DNA of 64,000 nucleotides from Lamellibrachia satsuma (taxonomy: Eukaryota > Annelida > Polychaeta > Sabellida > Siboglinidae): assembly GCA_033239005.1 (NCBI GenBank), contig BSQZ01000001.1, forward strand, positions 5,936,001 through 6,000,000, given 5' to 3'. The notes beneath the pieces are model-generated. The model saw only the letters and a program-made list of their open reading frames with translations, had not been told where the DNA came from and did not search any database. The number at the start of each line of letters is the position of its first letter. Position 1 is the first letter of the stretch. A program made the translations under genes and the position numbers. Shown piece by piece: positions 1 through 11,655 of the stretch.

Positions 1-2519
1 AATATAATTAAATTTAAAAGAATGCAGGGATTAAATTATCTGTCGTTTGGTGAACAAAGGTTTTTTTGGTTAAATTATGCTGATATTCCAATTCTGGTTT
101 CCTTCTGATGGGGAGGGGTATTGTTAATATAATTAAATTTAAAAGAATGTAGGGTTAAATGATCTGTAGTTTGGTGAACAAAGGTTGTTTTTAAATTATG
201 CTGATATTGCATGTCTGGTTTCCTTCTGATGGGGAGGGAGGGGGAGGGAGGGAGGGGGAGAGTGAGGGAGGGGGAGAGGGAGGGAGGGAGGTATTCTGTG
301 TTGTCCGTTTTTGCAGCAATATCCTGCGAAATCGTGATGTACCGCCTTGCCAGTGATTAATGGGAAGAAGATATAGCTCAGAAATAATTGTAATTGTTCA
401 CATTAAATAACATTAATTAGTTTCTCATAATACATGTGAATTAAAAGCATCCTGTCATTGCGCATACACACATTCAACAAAATATATAACATTAATTAAC
501 ATATTAGTAATTAATTAATCCACGTTCTACACTATTGTAACTGCTAGTGTGATTTTGACGTGTAATAAATAAAACACAAAAGTTTACAGTTATTTAGCTT
601 TCTTAAAGGGATGGAGTCGTCACAGAGTATTCAGTATCCTTGCCACAGTAATTACGTAAAAACAGAAATGTATTATTATCATTATGGGACTACATAACTT
701 TTCATTATCATTACAAGCCATCATTGTCAGTTTCGTTATCATTACCATCAATGGCCAGTTATATGTAAAGAACTAAAGGCCACTAGGCATTTAATATGCA
801 GTAGTTGTAGCAACTGGGTGGACTTCGTCAAGTCCGGGTGTGAGAAGTCCTTGGCTGAGGTTCAGACGGATAGTTTTAGTTTTGAGTGTAGGGGATGTAC
901 AAGGATGAAGGAACTTGAATTGGAGTTAGAACAGCTGAGGCTGCTCGTTGTGGCAGTGGTGGGAAGGGAGCAGGTGGTTTGTGCCAGTGGTTCTGGTGAG
1001 GGGACAGTGGATAAAGTGGGGGAAGACGACGAGAGAGATGCTAGGGTGAACTCACCTCAGCCTGGGAGGAGGTTGAGAGGAGGTAAGGTGACAGGTCGTA
1101 GGGAGACGGGACATAGGGAGACAGGATGAAAGGAATAAGGTAAATTGCTGTAGGAAATCCTTGCCCAAGCCTAAATAATAACACTATTTAGTAAGTATTT
1201 ACATCGTGTGGCTTTCTTCCGCGCACCGAGGGCCTCGGTCCGAGGCAGTTGCACAAAAGAAATTGTGTAGCATTTGCACGAACTGCCGTGATGAGCGCAT
1301 AACCATCGAATACACATTGAATGCACAGGATTATGTATCCGCTTGATGTGAGCTGTGAATGTGTTATCAGTCATTCGATCAAGAAATGTGTATTCAGACA
1401 AATCGGTGATACTACAACTGCGCATAGACACAGCATATACGTGAAAAGCAATATATATGTGGTTTGGTTACTCACCAGTTTAGAATTATTGAAAAAACTA
1501 AATATGTATTTGGTGTACCCCAAAAATATGAATATGCATATAATTTAATTATTATTTGTAAATTATTTAAATGAACATGTTAATGTAAAGAGATTATATT
1601 AAATTGTAAATTTATATAAATTGACTTAAATTTATATAAATTGACTTAATTAAATTAAAGTACTCCTTCACTCACTCCTTAAAGTTGCGCATGACATGCG
1701 CATGACATGCAATATCATCAGTATATTTTTTTTTTTACAAAAACAATAACCTTTGTTCACCAAACGACAGATAATTAACCCATGCATTCTTTTCAATTTA
1801 GTTATGTTAACAATGACATGCAATGAGTTGTCCCTTTAAAGTTGCACATGTGCATGACATGCAATATCAACAGTATAATTTTTAATTACAAAACCAATAG
1901 TCTTTGTTCACCAAACGACAGATAATATGAATTAAATGAAATAAAATTTTATTATATTAACAATGAAATGCAATGAGATGTCCCCTTGTAGTTGCGCATG
2001 CGCATAACATCTAATATCAACCAAATAATTTATAAAAAAACAATATTTGCAACAGCAAATATTTAATTAAATAAAAGATGAAATATTACGTTACAAGTGA
2101 CTGTATGTGCTCTACAAATGTTGCGTTTAATATAAAAACTGGGGATAATTTTGAATTTTTTGTAGAATTCTTTCGTTTAAAATTTTTGGAGCTTACTTTC
2201 TCTTTTTTATCTTAATTTTTTACGATGCGTAATTGTACGCGCGATACACAAAGATCGCCTTCGCAGTTCTGATGGCACCGAGGCGTGACTAATGCGCAAA
2301 TCGCACACGCGCCATGTTTATCATGCAATTGGTTCCGCTGTTTTGATGTGTAAAACTGATTAAAAGTGGCCTAAAACACAATATTTTAAAAGAATATATG
2401 AATTTTTGTTAGTGGAACATATGCGGAATGATGTAAGGAACGCATTCAGGTACAAAAATGCTGTAAAAACCGTTTGCATAAACCTCTAATAATTTAGGCC
2501 AGTTAAGTAAACGATTACC
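1..2519 (-). mobile_element. Long-TIR DNA element, copy A (5' part lies outside the window)
   Basis: Read on the minus strand from 2519 down to 1, this segment matches the plus strand of 2660-5260 almost continuously, so it is an inverted copy of the neighbouring element B. Its inner terminus ends in CGATTACC at 2512-2519, the same terminus as B. Its outer terminus would lie left of base 1. The terminal 640 bp or so (about 1880-2519) is also a direct copy of 5300-5962, the right terminal repeat of B. Short subrepeats containing CTTTGTTCACCAAACGACAG recur inside it. Long inverted termini around a small non-coding interior are typical of foldback-like or non-autonomous DNA transposons. The family assignment is inference, because no transposase is visible. 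Confidence 0.75.
785..1137 (+). pseudogene. Captured fragment with PHD-like zinc-finger and coiled-coil ORF, resembling a LINE ORF1
   Basis: This block is present in element A but absent from the matching place in element B. Open translation from about 785 begins LICSSCSNWVDFVKSGC and continues to FECRGCTRMKEL. The CxxC, W, GC and CxxC spacing looks like a PHD-type or related zinc finger. It is followed by a Glu/Leu-rich helix and a charged, low-complexity tail ending at 1129. Zinc finger followed by coiled coil is common in ORF1 proteins of CR1/L2-type LINEs and related element proteins. That identity comes from recognition, not a search. There is no downstream enzyme domain, so I take it as captured cargo rather than a working gene. 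Confidence 0.45.
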
Positions 2520-2646
2520 TAAATTTGACCAATTATATTGCAAAAATATTTTGTGTTAATTTAATTATTCACACATTTATTTATTTTGCCCTTTAATGGC
2601 AATAGTACACAATTATCTTAACTGTATAGGGGCTTTAGTACCCTAA
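2520..2646. other. Spacer between the two head-to-head elements
   Basis: The 127 bp between the facing termini of elements A and B is AT-rich and shows no reading frame. CTAA at 2643-2646 immediately precedes the B terminus and recurs immediately after its other end at 5963-5966, consistent with a 4-bp target-site duplication. Confidence 0.55.
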
Positions 2647-3756
2647 TGGGTAATCGTTTACTTAACTAGCCTAAATTATTAGGGCTTTATGCCGACGGTT
2701 TTTACATAATTTTTGTACGTGAATGCGTTCCTTACATCATTCCGCATATGTTCCAGTAAAACAAGTTCATATATTCTTTAAAAATATGTGTTTTAGGCCA
2801 CTTTTAATCAGTTTTACACATCAAAACAGCGGAACTGATTGCATGATAAACATGGCGCGTGTGCGGTTTGCGCATTAGTCACGCCTCGGTGCCATCAAAA
2901 CCGCGAAGGCGATCTTTGTGTGTATCGCGCGTACAATTACGCATCATAAAAAATTAATTTTTTTTTTAAACGCAACATTTGTAGAACACATACAGTCACT
3001 TGTAACGTAATATTTCATCTTTTATTTAATTAAATATTTGATGTTGCAAATATTTAATTTTTTTTATTATTTGGTTGATATTAGATGTTATGCGCATGCG
3101 CAACTACAAGGGAGCATCTCATTGCATGTCATTGTTAATATAATAACATTTTATTTTATTTTATTCATATCTGTTGTTTGGTGAACAAAGACTATTGTTT
3201 TTGTAATTAAAAATTATACTGTTGATATTGCATGTCATGCGCAACTTTAAGGAGGGAGTGAAGGAGTACTTTAATTTAATTAAGTCAATTTATATAAATT
3301 TACAATTTAATGTAATCTCTTTACATTAACACGTTCATTTAAATAATTTACTAATAATAAATTATATGCATATTCATATTTTTGGGGTACACCAAATACA
3401 TATTTAGTTTTTTTAATAATTCTAAACTGGTGAGTAACCAAACCAAATATGTATTGCTTTTCACGTATATGCTGTGTCTGTGACTCTGTGTGCAGTTGTA
3501 GTATCACCGATTTGTCTGAATACACATTTCTTGATCGAATGACTGATAACACATTCACAGCCCACATCCAGCGGATACACAATCCTGTGCATTCAATGTG
3601 CATTCGATGGTTATGCGCTCGTCACGACAGTTCGTGCAAATGCTACACGATTTCTTTTGTGCAACTGCCTCGGACCGAGGCCCTCGATATAAATACTTAC
3701 TAAATAGTGTTATTATTTAGGCTTGGACAAGGATTTCCTACAGCAATTTACCTTAT

Positions 3757-4590
3757 TTCTGCAATGCCTAACATTGGGGTATATATATACGAAGCGTTAA
3801 TCGGAACAACAATAACAGGAAAATTGTATAAAGCCTGTGCCGGACCAGCCATGGTACAGGTGGTGTACTCGTACTCAGCACTCACCCCCCCCTCCACAAT
3901 GAAGATGTGTAACAAAATTTTTACAATGCAAATAAAGGTTATTTTGTGTAGTTATGTGGTTTCCATTTAGGTGGGGGAATTATATCCGGAGTAAGTGTGT
4001 CTGTATACCTACATTACCCCCTCCGGACAAAAGAACTGTATGTTGTGATGTGATGCTAGGTCTACTGATTTTGTATAATAAAAAGTGTACAGATCATCTA
4101 ATACGAAATTAGCCACTTCATTGGTATTTCTCCTATTCAATACATATGAAGTGTCAACATGGACGTGACTGAATTATTTTGAATAAACAAGATGCAGAAC
4201 AATTATGTTACATGACTGCAAGGTCAAAATAATAATGATCGTTAGGGGTTTTGTCCATGAGGAGTTATGTCTGTACTCCATTTGTAACAATATTTAACAA
4301 GATTGCCATCCAAGGCAAATGCCCAGATGGCAAGCGGACAAGGACACCATGGGCTTATCAAGAATCCCCACCTAACTGTCCTTTTCACACTAGCCTCCTG
4401 ATGGGGACAGACTTTTAATTGAAGCCATTCATTCATTGGTGATCACTTCACTGATATGGGTTCCAGACCAGCTGTAAGCTTACTGTCTTTAACATCTGTA
4501 TCAAAAAACCCGCCAGGCAACAGTGCAGTATGAGCTACACCAGCAGACAGCTTTAAAACTCCATTGTTACTTTGCGACTTTTACAATAGG
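3757..4590. other. Cargo interior of element B
   Basis: This replaces the zinc-finger cargo of copy A. It contains short open frames without recognisable domains, a 35-bp-scale motif shared with the 13.2-15.5 kb repeats (about 4243-4280, GGGGTTTTGTCCATGAGG), and a minus-strand LINE 3' tail at about 4283-4400. The mixture suggests nested insertion rather than a gene. Confidence 0.5.
4283..4400 (-). mobile_element. CR1/L2-like LINE 3' tail, fragment
   Basis: The minus strand reads into a tail of repeated TTGTTAAA units (plus strand TTTAACAAGATTGCCATCC). Next to it is a segment (GCCCAGATGGCAAG, GGACAAGG, GGCTTATC) shared with the 3' ends of the LINE copies at 13000-13131 and 15714-15830 and with the fragment at 60504-60625. 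Only the last 120 bp or so is present, which is normal for 5'-truncated insertions. Confidence 0.65.
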
Positions 4591-5962
4591 TGGTTCATGG
4601 AGTTCTTTGCATATAACTGGCCATTGATGGTAATGATAACGAAACTGACAATGATGGCTTGTAATGATAATGAAAAGTTATGTAGTCCCATAATGATAAT
4701 AATACATTTGTGTTTTTACGTAATTATTGTGGCAAGGATACTGAATACTCTATGACGACTCCATCCCTTTAAGAAAGCTAAATAACTGTAAACTATTGTG
4801 TTTTATTTATTACACGTCAAAATCACACTAGCAGTTACAATAGTGTAGCACGTCGATTAATTAGTTACTAATATGTTAATTAATGTTATATATTTTGTTG
4901 AATGTGTGTATGCGCAATGAAAGTATGCTTATAATTCACATGTATTATGAGAAACTAATTAATGTTATTTAATATGAACAATTAAAATTATTTCTGAGCT
5001 ATATCTTCTTCTTCCCATTAATCACTGGCAAGGCGGTACTACATCACGATTTCTCCGCAGGATATTTCTGTGAAAACGGACAAGACAGAACACCTCCCTC
5101 CCTCCCTACCTGCTTCCCTCCCCCCCTCTCCCTCCCCCTCCCTCCCTTCCCTTTCAGAAGGAAACCAGACATGCAATATCAGCATAATTTTTAAAAAAAA
5201 CCTTTGTTCACCAAACGACAGATAATTTAATCACTGCATTCTTTTAATAATTTAATTATATTAACGATGAATTGTCCCCTTAGAGATGCGCTGTTATCAT
5301 CAGTATCATTTTTAATTACAAAAACAATAATCTTTGTTCACCAAATGACAGATAATTTAACCCATGCATTCTTTTAAATTTAATTATATTAGCAGTGACA
5401 TGCTATGAGGTGTCCCCTTGTAGTTGAGCATGTGCATAACATCTAATATCGACGACATAATTTTCATACAAATAATATTTGCAACATCAAATATTTCATT
5501 AAATAAAATATTAAATATTACATTAGAAGTGACTGCATATGTGCTCTACAAATGTTGCGTTTAACATAAAAACTGTGGGGAATGTTTTCATTTTTTTTGT
5601 AGAATTTCTTCGTTTTGAAACATTTTTGGAGCCTATTTTCTAAATTTTTCTCTTCTTTTTTTACGTTGCGTAATTGTATGCCCAATACACACAAACATCG
5701 CCTTCGTGGTTCTGATGGCACCGAGGCGTGACTAATGCGCAAATCGCACATGCGCCATGTTTATTATGCAATCGGTTCCGCTGTTTTGATGTGTAAAACT
5801 GATTAAAAGTGGCCTAAAACACAATATTTTTAAAGAATATATGAACTTTTTTTACTGGAACATGCGGAATGATGTAAGGAACGCATTCAGGTACAAAAAT
5901 GCTGTAAAAACCATCGGCATAAAGCCTTAATAATTTAGGCCAGTTAAGTAAACGATTACCCA

Positions 5963-7224
5963 CTAATGTTATTATTTAGGAGAATTGGTTGGTTTGCACA
6001 CTTGATGCTGGGGAGTGACGGTGTGGTTAGCATTTCCTTGCTAGTGATGCAAGTGTCTAACCACTACTCAGTGACATATCGACTTGACAAGACAGGAATA
6101 TACATGATACATGTACTTTTATTTAAATAAATTTTAGTTAAAATTTTAAGATTCTTGTTCTAGTTTGTTCACATTTATACCACCCAGTTTTCTTACATGC
6201 ATTGGGCTGTCCCATGTATGATTCTTTACCCATGGTTTACAACAACCAGTGATGTAATTTAGGGATCCTGGGTAATACATGTACAGAATGCATTAAGCAT
6301 ATGTCTATATTACAGCATTATGTTGATACCATTTGTGCCATTCATGATTTCTAAAGCTGTTTATATGAAACAAATTAAAAACATAAATTGACTGTCATCT
6401 ATCCTTATGACTGTTTATTAAATATAGGTCTAAAATCACATAATCAGTCTTCAAATTTCTGATCCAACATTTGTGATGTGACATTAGCATGTAATTAAGT
6501 GAAGAAACTGTGCATCAGATTTCCACATTGATGTCGTTGCACAGCTTTTACCAAGAGAAGACATGTCCAAAAACCTAATATATAATATACATGCCAAGTC
6601 AGAAAGATAGAGAGTATGAAAGATTGAGCGAGACAGGGACAGACCGAGACACATTTGACTTATACACGTGGATTAATGGCAGTTTAGCTGTAAGTAATTT
6701 GGTAATAGGCCTATTTAACTTTTGGTGGATGGAAATGGTCAAATTGTTAACTTGAATACTATGTGGTCTAGTGTTTACTTATTTTGACATAACCTAATTA
6801 CACGTGTAGTTGACATACATTTAACATTTGACCTATATACCAATATTAATGGAATAATTTAGCTGTAATTTATTATATACCGGATCAGTTAAACGTTTGG
6901 GGGGATAAAAATTGTCAATACATCGAATTGAATATGGTATGACCTTGTATTGACCTTGCATTATAGAAAGTTATTGTAACTAGTATGTCATAACAGGTAA
7001 ATAGATGCAGAATTAATGGATGAAACATAATGTCACTGCACAATTATCAAGACAATTTATTATAACATTCCAGCCATGCAGCAACAGTCATAATTTCATG
7101 GAAGATTATGTTCAGAAGTCCATACTGGTGTTCATGCAGGTATATTATATAAATGTTCATAAATCCATGCAAGCACAGTGTAACAGTGTTCGTAAGTTCC
7201 TGCAGATATATAGAATAGCAATTA
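5963..7224. other. AT-rich stretch with no supported gene
   Basis: No conserved reading frame, splice-bounded exon or clear repeat boundary was recognised. Short open frames here are no longer than expected by chance. Confidence 0.5.
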
Positions 7225-7445
7225 TTGCAGGTACAGCAATATTTGTAATTCTACAGCAGTGCAGCAATGTTTGTAAGGGGCAGCAGGTATAGCAACATAG
7301 CAAAGTTTGTAATTCCACAGCAGTGCAGCAATGTTTGTAAAGTCCTTCAAATACAGCAACACAGCAATGTTTGTAATTCCACAGCAGTGCAGCAATGTTT
7401 GTAAGGTCCGGCAGGTACAGCAACACAGCAATGTTTGTATTTCCA
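7225..7445. repeat. Minisatellite, about 67-bp unit, about 3 copies
   Basis: The blocks GCAGCAATGTTTGTAA, then ACAGCAACACAGCAATG and AATTCCACAGCAGT, recur in order three times with mismatches. Minus-strand open frames here, rich in Cys, Leu and His, are by-products of the repeat. Confidence 0.75.
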
Positions 7446-8632
7446 GCACACTTGCTGTTACATACGATGCACGAAACTGTGCCCAACTAGTAACAATGTG
7501 AGCCTATTAGTACTCATACTAGTGCTGTCTCGGTAAGTAGCCATTCTGAAAATATAATGCATAACAGTACATTTTCTGAATATTCCCTAAGGGAGAAGGG
7601 AGGGAGGGTGAGTGTGCACGCGTGCGTGTGCGTATGTGGTGGGGAGAGAGACGACAAGAGATATAGGGAGATAGAAAACTAAATTCAACTTTAGAACAAC
7701 AATAGTGTAATGTAAGGAAGACAATGGCATAAGTTCACTCTCAGAATCTAGTACAATTATTTGATATATAATGATAGCAGTTTATTCAAAACAAAATAAA
7801 CACAACATTTTGATAATACTTTCGTTATTCTGATAGCTAGATATATTAGATCAGGTGAAAAAACCTGTTTTTCCTTGTACTTGGATCTACAGTACAGGAA
7901 TAAATGTCTTGCCATACGTAGCATTTTTGTGCAGTGGCGTCTTTTAGGAAATAAAACGTCTTTTCGTTGTTCTGTAATAGTAAGTACATCACCAAAAAAT
8001 ACTAACAATTTGTTTGCATTCAATCGATGAAATAATTTTGACTCATCTATAATATATAGAGCCATTCTAAAAATGTTCCTTAAGATGTTCGTCAAAAAAG
8101 GCATATCCTCGTAAGTATACCAATAATTGCCGCAACCAGTGCGTGGCAGTGCACTCATTGACATTTTCGGGGACTTTGAAATGACGGCGCAAATCACTCA
8201 ACTTTACAACATTAAGCAATATTTAGAATATACAAAATGGAACTTCTTGAGTATTATTAGATACTGAAGACGATGTTCTGATCATTGAGCATTGAAGTTG
8301 AGGAATCGGTAAGCTTGCATATAGATTATATTATAGCCGATATTCCCAATAACCCGATATAGCCTGGTTATGCCTATGTCGACTTTAAAATATTAATAAT
8401 TAAATAGGAACGTTCACTTTGTGACGCTAAACATAATATCATTAATCACTAACCTCTAACAGTATCCTGTGAATCACAAAATACAAAAGTATACTTGTAT
8501 ACAGGCAGCAATTTATCATCAAAGTTGAGCGTTTTAACACTTCGATTGCCTACCGATTGACAGCACTGATCTATCCAATATGGCAGCACGGTGGGGTCAA
8601 ATTTACAGGCCGACGCGCCATCCAGTTATTAC
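7446..8632. other. Mostly featureless AT-rich stretch containing one unassigned ORF
   Basis: Apart from a short GT-rich run near 7608-7640 and the minus-strand frame at 7757-8197, nothing recognisable is present. A possible LINE tail (TTACTTACTTAGG) begins at about 8628. Confidence 0.4.
7757..8197 (-). CDS. Hypothetical 146-codon minus-strand ORF
   Basis: This is an uninterrupted frame of 146 codons in strongly AT-rich sequence, longer than most chance frames nearby. It starts MICAVISKSPKMSMS, has basic clusters (FPKRRHCTKMLRMARH) and a hydrophobic C-terminus. I do not recognise a domain, signal peptide or splice context. It could be a relic of a mobile-element protein, a single exon or a chance frame. 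Confidence 0.25.
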   Translation of the reverse strand: MICAVISKSPKMSMSALPRTGCGNYWYTYEDMPFLTNILRNIFRMALYIIDESKLFHRLNANKLLVFFGDVLTITEQRKDVLFPKRRHCTKMLRMARHLFLYCRSKYKEKQVFSPDLIYLAIRITKVLSKCCVYFVLNKLLSLYIK

Positions 8633-11225
8633 TTACTTAGGTTCTTCCTGACCGTAGGCGGTGGCCTCGGTGGTCAGATCTTCAATTTTCCCTTGGAATT
8701 TTCTACGACTTCCTGGCAAGGCAGCTTTGTAGTTGTAGAGAAACTCCTCAGTACTCCAATGTCTATCTAGATGGTTTTTAAATGAGTTGAAACTTGGGGC
8801 AGTTACAACTAATTCCGGTAGATCATTCCATAATCTGGTAACTCTAAGTGAGAAGCTTTCTTTTCTAACATTTGTACAAGCACGTTCTATAGACACTTTC
8901 AAACTATGACCCCTTGTTCCTTCCCTTGTATCACTGTCTTTGTGCAGCTTGACAATGTTAGATACATCACTGTCATATTTCCCATGGAGCAGTTTATATA
9001 CCTCAATCATATCACCATGAGTTCGTCTATATGCAAGTGTAGGAAGTTTCAATCTCTGAAGTCTTTACTCGTATGGAATATTCTTCATACCAGGAAGCAG
9101 TTTTGTTGCGCGTCTTTGCACATTTTCGATGGCATCTTTGTATTTCTGTTTATAAGGGGACCATATTGATATTGCATAATCTAGATGACTCCTAACTAAA
9201 GTTTTATATAATGGCACAAAATTATGTTGATTTAGGGTTGTAAAGGACCTAATAACTGCCATGATACTATTTGCTTTGTTTATTTTTTGGTTGATGTGTT
9301 TATCAAATTCTAGGTTTTAATCAATTATAACCCCAATGTATTTTTGTTCTTCTATTCCTCCTAATTCATGGGCAGTATTATCTATCTTCAGGTTGTATGC
9401 ATACTCTTGCTGTATTGTTTTCCCTACGTGCATTAAATTACATTTATCTGGGTGGAACCTTAATAACCATTTACTTGACCAAGATGATAAATAATCTAAG
9501 TCGTTGTGTAGTGTATGCTGGTCATGTGGACTAGTAATCGTTTTGAAAATCTTTGTATCATCCGCAAACATATATACATTTGAAACTATATTCTCAGGAA
9601 GATCATTTATGTATAAAACAAATAGGATCGGTCCTAATACACTGCCCTGTGGAATACCACTTGTTATATTTGCCCACTCAGAATTTGTACCATTTACATT
9701 GACCTGCTGTACCCAGTCAGACAAGAACGCCTGGATCCATCTTAGTGTGTAATACTCTATACCATACGATTTAAGTTTGCCTATCAATCTTTTGTGAGGG
9801 ACGGTGTCAAATGCTTTCATGAAGTCCAAATATACAACGTCTACAGATTCCCATCTATCTAAAGCTTTGGTCCATGAGTCAATAACATTTAATAATTGGA
9901 GTACCGTAGATCGACCTTTAATAAAACCAAATTGTTGCGTACTGAATAATTTATTCCTAATCATATGATTGACAATATGATCTTTGACACATTGTTCCAT
10001 ACTTTTACATATTATACTTGTTAAGCTGACTGGTCTATAATTTCCTACGTTTTTTCGATTACCCTTCTTAAATATGGCTGAGATCCTTCCCTGTTTCCAT
10101 TCCTTTGGTAGTTTACCCACAGCCAGTGAATTATTAAATAGCCTAGCTAGTGGTTTACATAGATGATTAGATAGCTCTTTCAACAACCTAGGATGAACAC
10201 CATCTGGCCCTACCGATTTACACACATTAAGGTTATCAAGTCTTTTTTTAATCATTTCCTCATCAATAGTCAATTCTTCCATGTTGTGCCTTAACTTCAC
10301 TGGTGGAATATGAGGGATATCACCATCTGGCTCTATAGTAAAACACTTGAAAAAAAATTTCCTAAGACATTCCCGATTCTTGGTTTTGGAGTTCATATAT
10401 TTTCATACTGCTTTTGGGTTTGTCTTAGATTCTGTTGCTAGCTTCATCTCAAATTCCTTCTGTATCCTCCTCGTTAATTTACGGACTTGATTTCTAGCCC
10501 TACAATATTCAGTATAGTATTTTCCTTCTTTTGTCTCCATATAACGTTTCCATAAAATGTGTTTTTTCTTAATTTTCTTTACTGATTCCTTGTTTAGGGG
10601 TACTTTTCCTTTATGTCTGTTAATATTTCTCACAAGTCGATGAGGGATGAATTCATCCTCTATCTTTTTAATATATTCTTTAAAACCTAACCATTGATGG
10701 TTTATAGTGCTCGTGCCAAGTATCTCCCCAGTCTGTGTGGTCTAGTTTCGTCTTCATACTATTATAATCCCCTTGGTCGTAATAATATTTAAGTCGTGTA
10801 TGGCTTGTTATTTCTGCATAGCACCTAAATGTAATGATGAGGACAGAGTGATCACTCTTACCAAGTGGGCTTTCATACACTATATCATCTATCATACCTT
10901 TTTCATTGGTGAAAACTAAATCAAGAATGTTCGATTTATTTCCTAATCGCCCCTTGTGGGGAGTGTGACATGTTGGAAGAGGAAATTATCTCTTATTCCT
11001 TTTTTAAATTTAGTGTCTGGGCTATTAGTATTCTCTGAGAGTGTGTACCAGTTTTGCCAGTCTATGTTGGGGTAGTTAAAATCTCCAAGCAAGAGAAGAT
11101 GTGAGTGTTTATAGCGCATTACCTCACTAATCAGTTCATTTAATTGCTCATTATTGGTGCCAGAGCTGCCCGGGCTTTTATATACACATCCTATCAGAAA
11201 AGTGTCTTTTTTGTTTAATTTTATC
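8628..11225 (-). mobile_element. CR1/L2-like LINE, 5'-truncated and decayed (endonuclease plus reverse transcriptase)
   Basis: On the minus strand, from 11225 downward, the order is: C-terminal half of an apurinic-type endonuclease (GDFNYPNIDW at about 11070, SDHSVL at about 10840), a linker, a reverse transcriptase and the typical C-terminal region ending at 8633. The frame is broken into at least five pieces (10680-10895, 10403-10633, 9317-10396, 9065-9262, 8633-9052). The RT catalytic motifs are intact in the 9317-10396 piece. Endonuclease plus RT without an LTR defines a non-LTR retrotransposon. Subfamily is by general resemblance only. Confidence 0.85.
9317..10396 (-). pseudogene. Reverse transcriptase fragment of the 8.6-11.2 kb LINE
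   Basis: A 359-codon open piece holds most of the RT domain: KSVGPDGVHPRLLKEL, GNYRPVSLTSIICK, QQFGFIKGRST, catalytic motif A in VYLDFMKAFDTVPHKRL, motif B in SGIPQGSVLGPILF and motif C as YMFADDTKIF. These motifs identify a LINE polymerase performing target-primed reverse transcription. It continues on the same strand into the C-terminal pieces at 9065-9262 and 8633-9052 after stop codons or frameshifts, so the copy is inactive. Confidence 0.85.
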
Positions 11226-11227
11226 TT

Positions 11228-11655
11228 ATATATAAATCAATGGGTTACCCAAGCCATCTGACAAACTTGTGGCAGGGCATGTTTACGATCATTTTGATTG
11301 GCCTGTTATCTGGCACGGTCACCAGGTTGGGGTCACAGATCATTGCCATTATAGGTTCAAAGGTACAATAAACTATGTTAGCACTAATATTGGCTCGTTT
11401 AAGGATGTGATTTAGTTAGGTAGATATAATACTGATGTGTACTGGAATCACACTAACCAGATGATATGTTCTGCTTTCACGGCGAACGAATATAGCTGGT
11501 TCGAACATCATAGCACTCGCATTTGTTACTATGGAAACATTGTCAGCGTTTCTAAGAAATCTAGGGTATTTCCAAAAGGACTGTTTTTTAAAGGATGGAT
11601 CGGCGAAATTTGACGTTAGTGCCGGGTGATTACTTGTGGTGTCAACGTTCAGTTC
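11228..11655 (+). pseudogene. Unidentified protein-coding relic
   Basis: Between two LINE fragments, one plus-strand frame stays open for about 125 codons with a single internal stop (TAG near 11413). It reads like real protein: GHVYDHFDWPVIWHG, VTDHCHYRFKGTINYVS, CSAFTANEYSWFEHHSTR, then SKKSRVFPKGLFF. It is rich in Trp, His, Tyr and Cys, unlike chance AT-rich translation. I do not recognise the family. It ends where LINE RT sequence (FNLSLKEG) begins at about 11655. It may be a relic of another mobile element or of a host exon. Confidence 0.45.

Larger units (their letters stand above)
2647..5962 (+). mobile_element. Long-TIR DNA element, copy B (complete, about 3.3 kb)
   Basis: The left end starts TGGGTAATCGTTTACTTAAC at 2647. 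The right end finishes with the complementary AAGTAAACGATTACCCA at 5962. The termini remain inverted repeats for roughly 650 bp, interrupted by small indels. CTAA flanks both sides (2643-2646 and 5963-5966), a plausible 4-bp target duplication. The interior differs from copy A. It holds an unrelated segment (about 3757-4590) with a LINE 3' tail and one end of a second repeat family. No transposase frame is visible, so it is probably non-autonomous. The 4-bp boundary is my best fit; a 5-bp CTAAT target with asymmetric ends is also possible. Confidence 0.7.
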
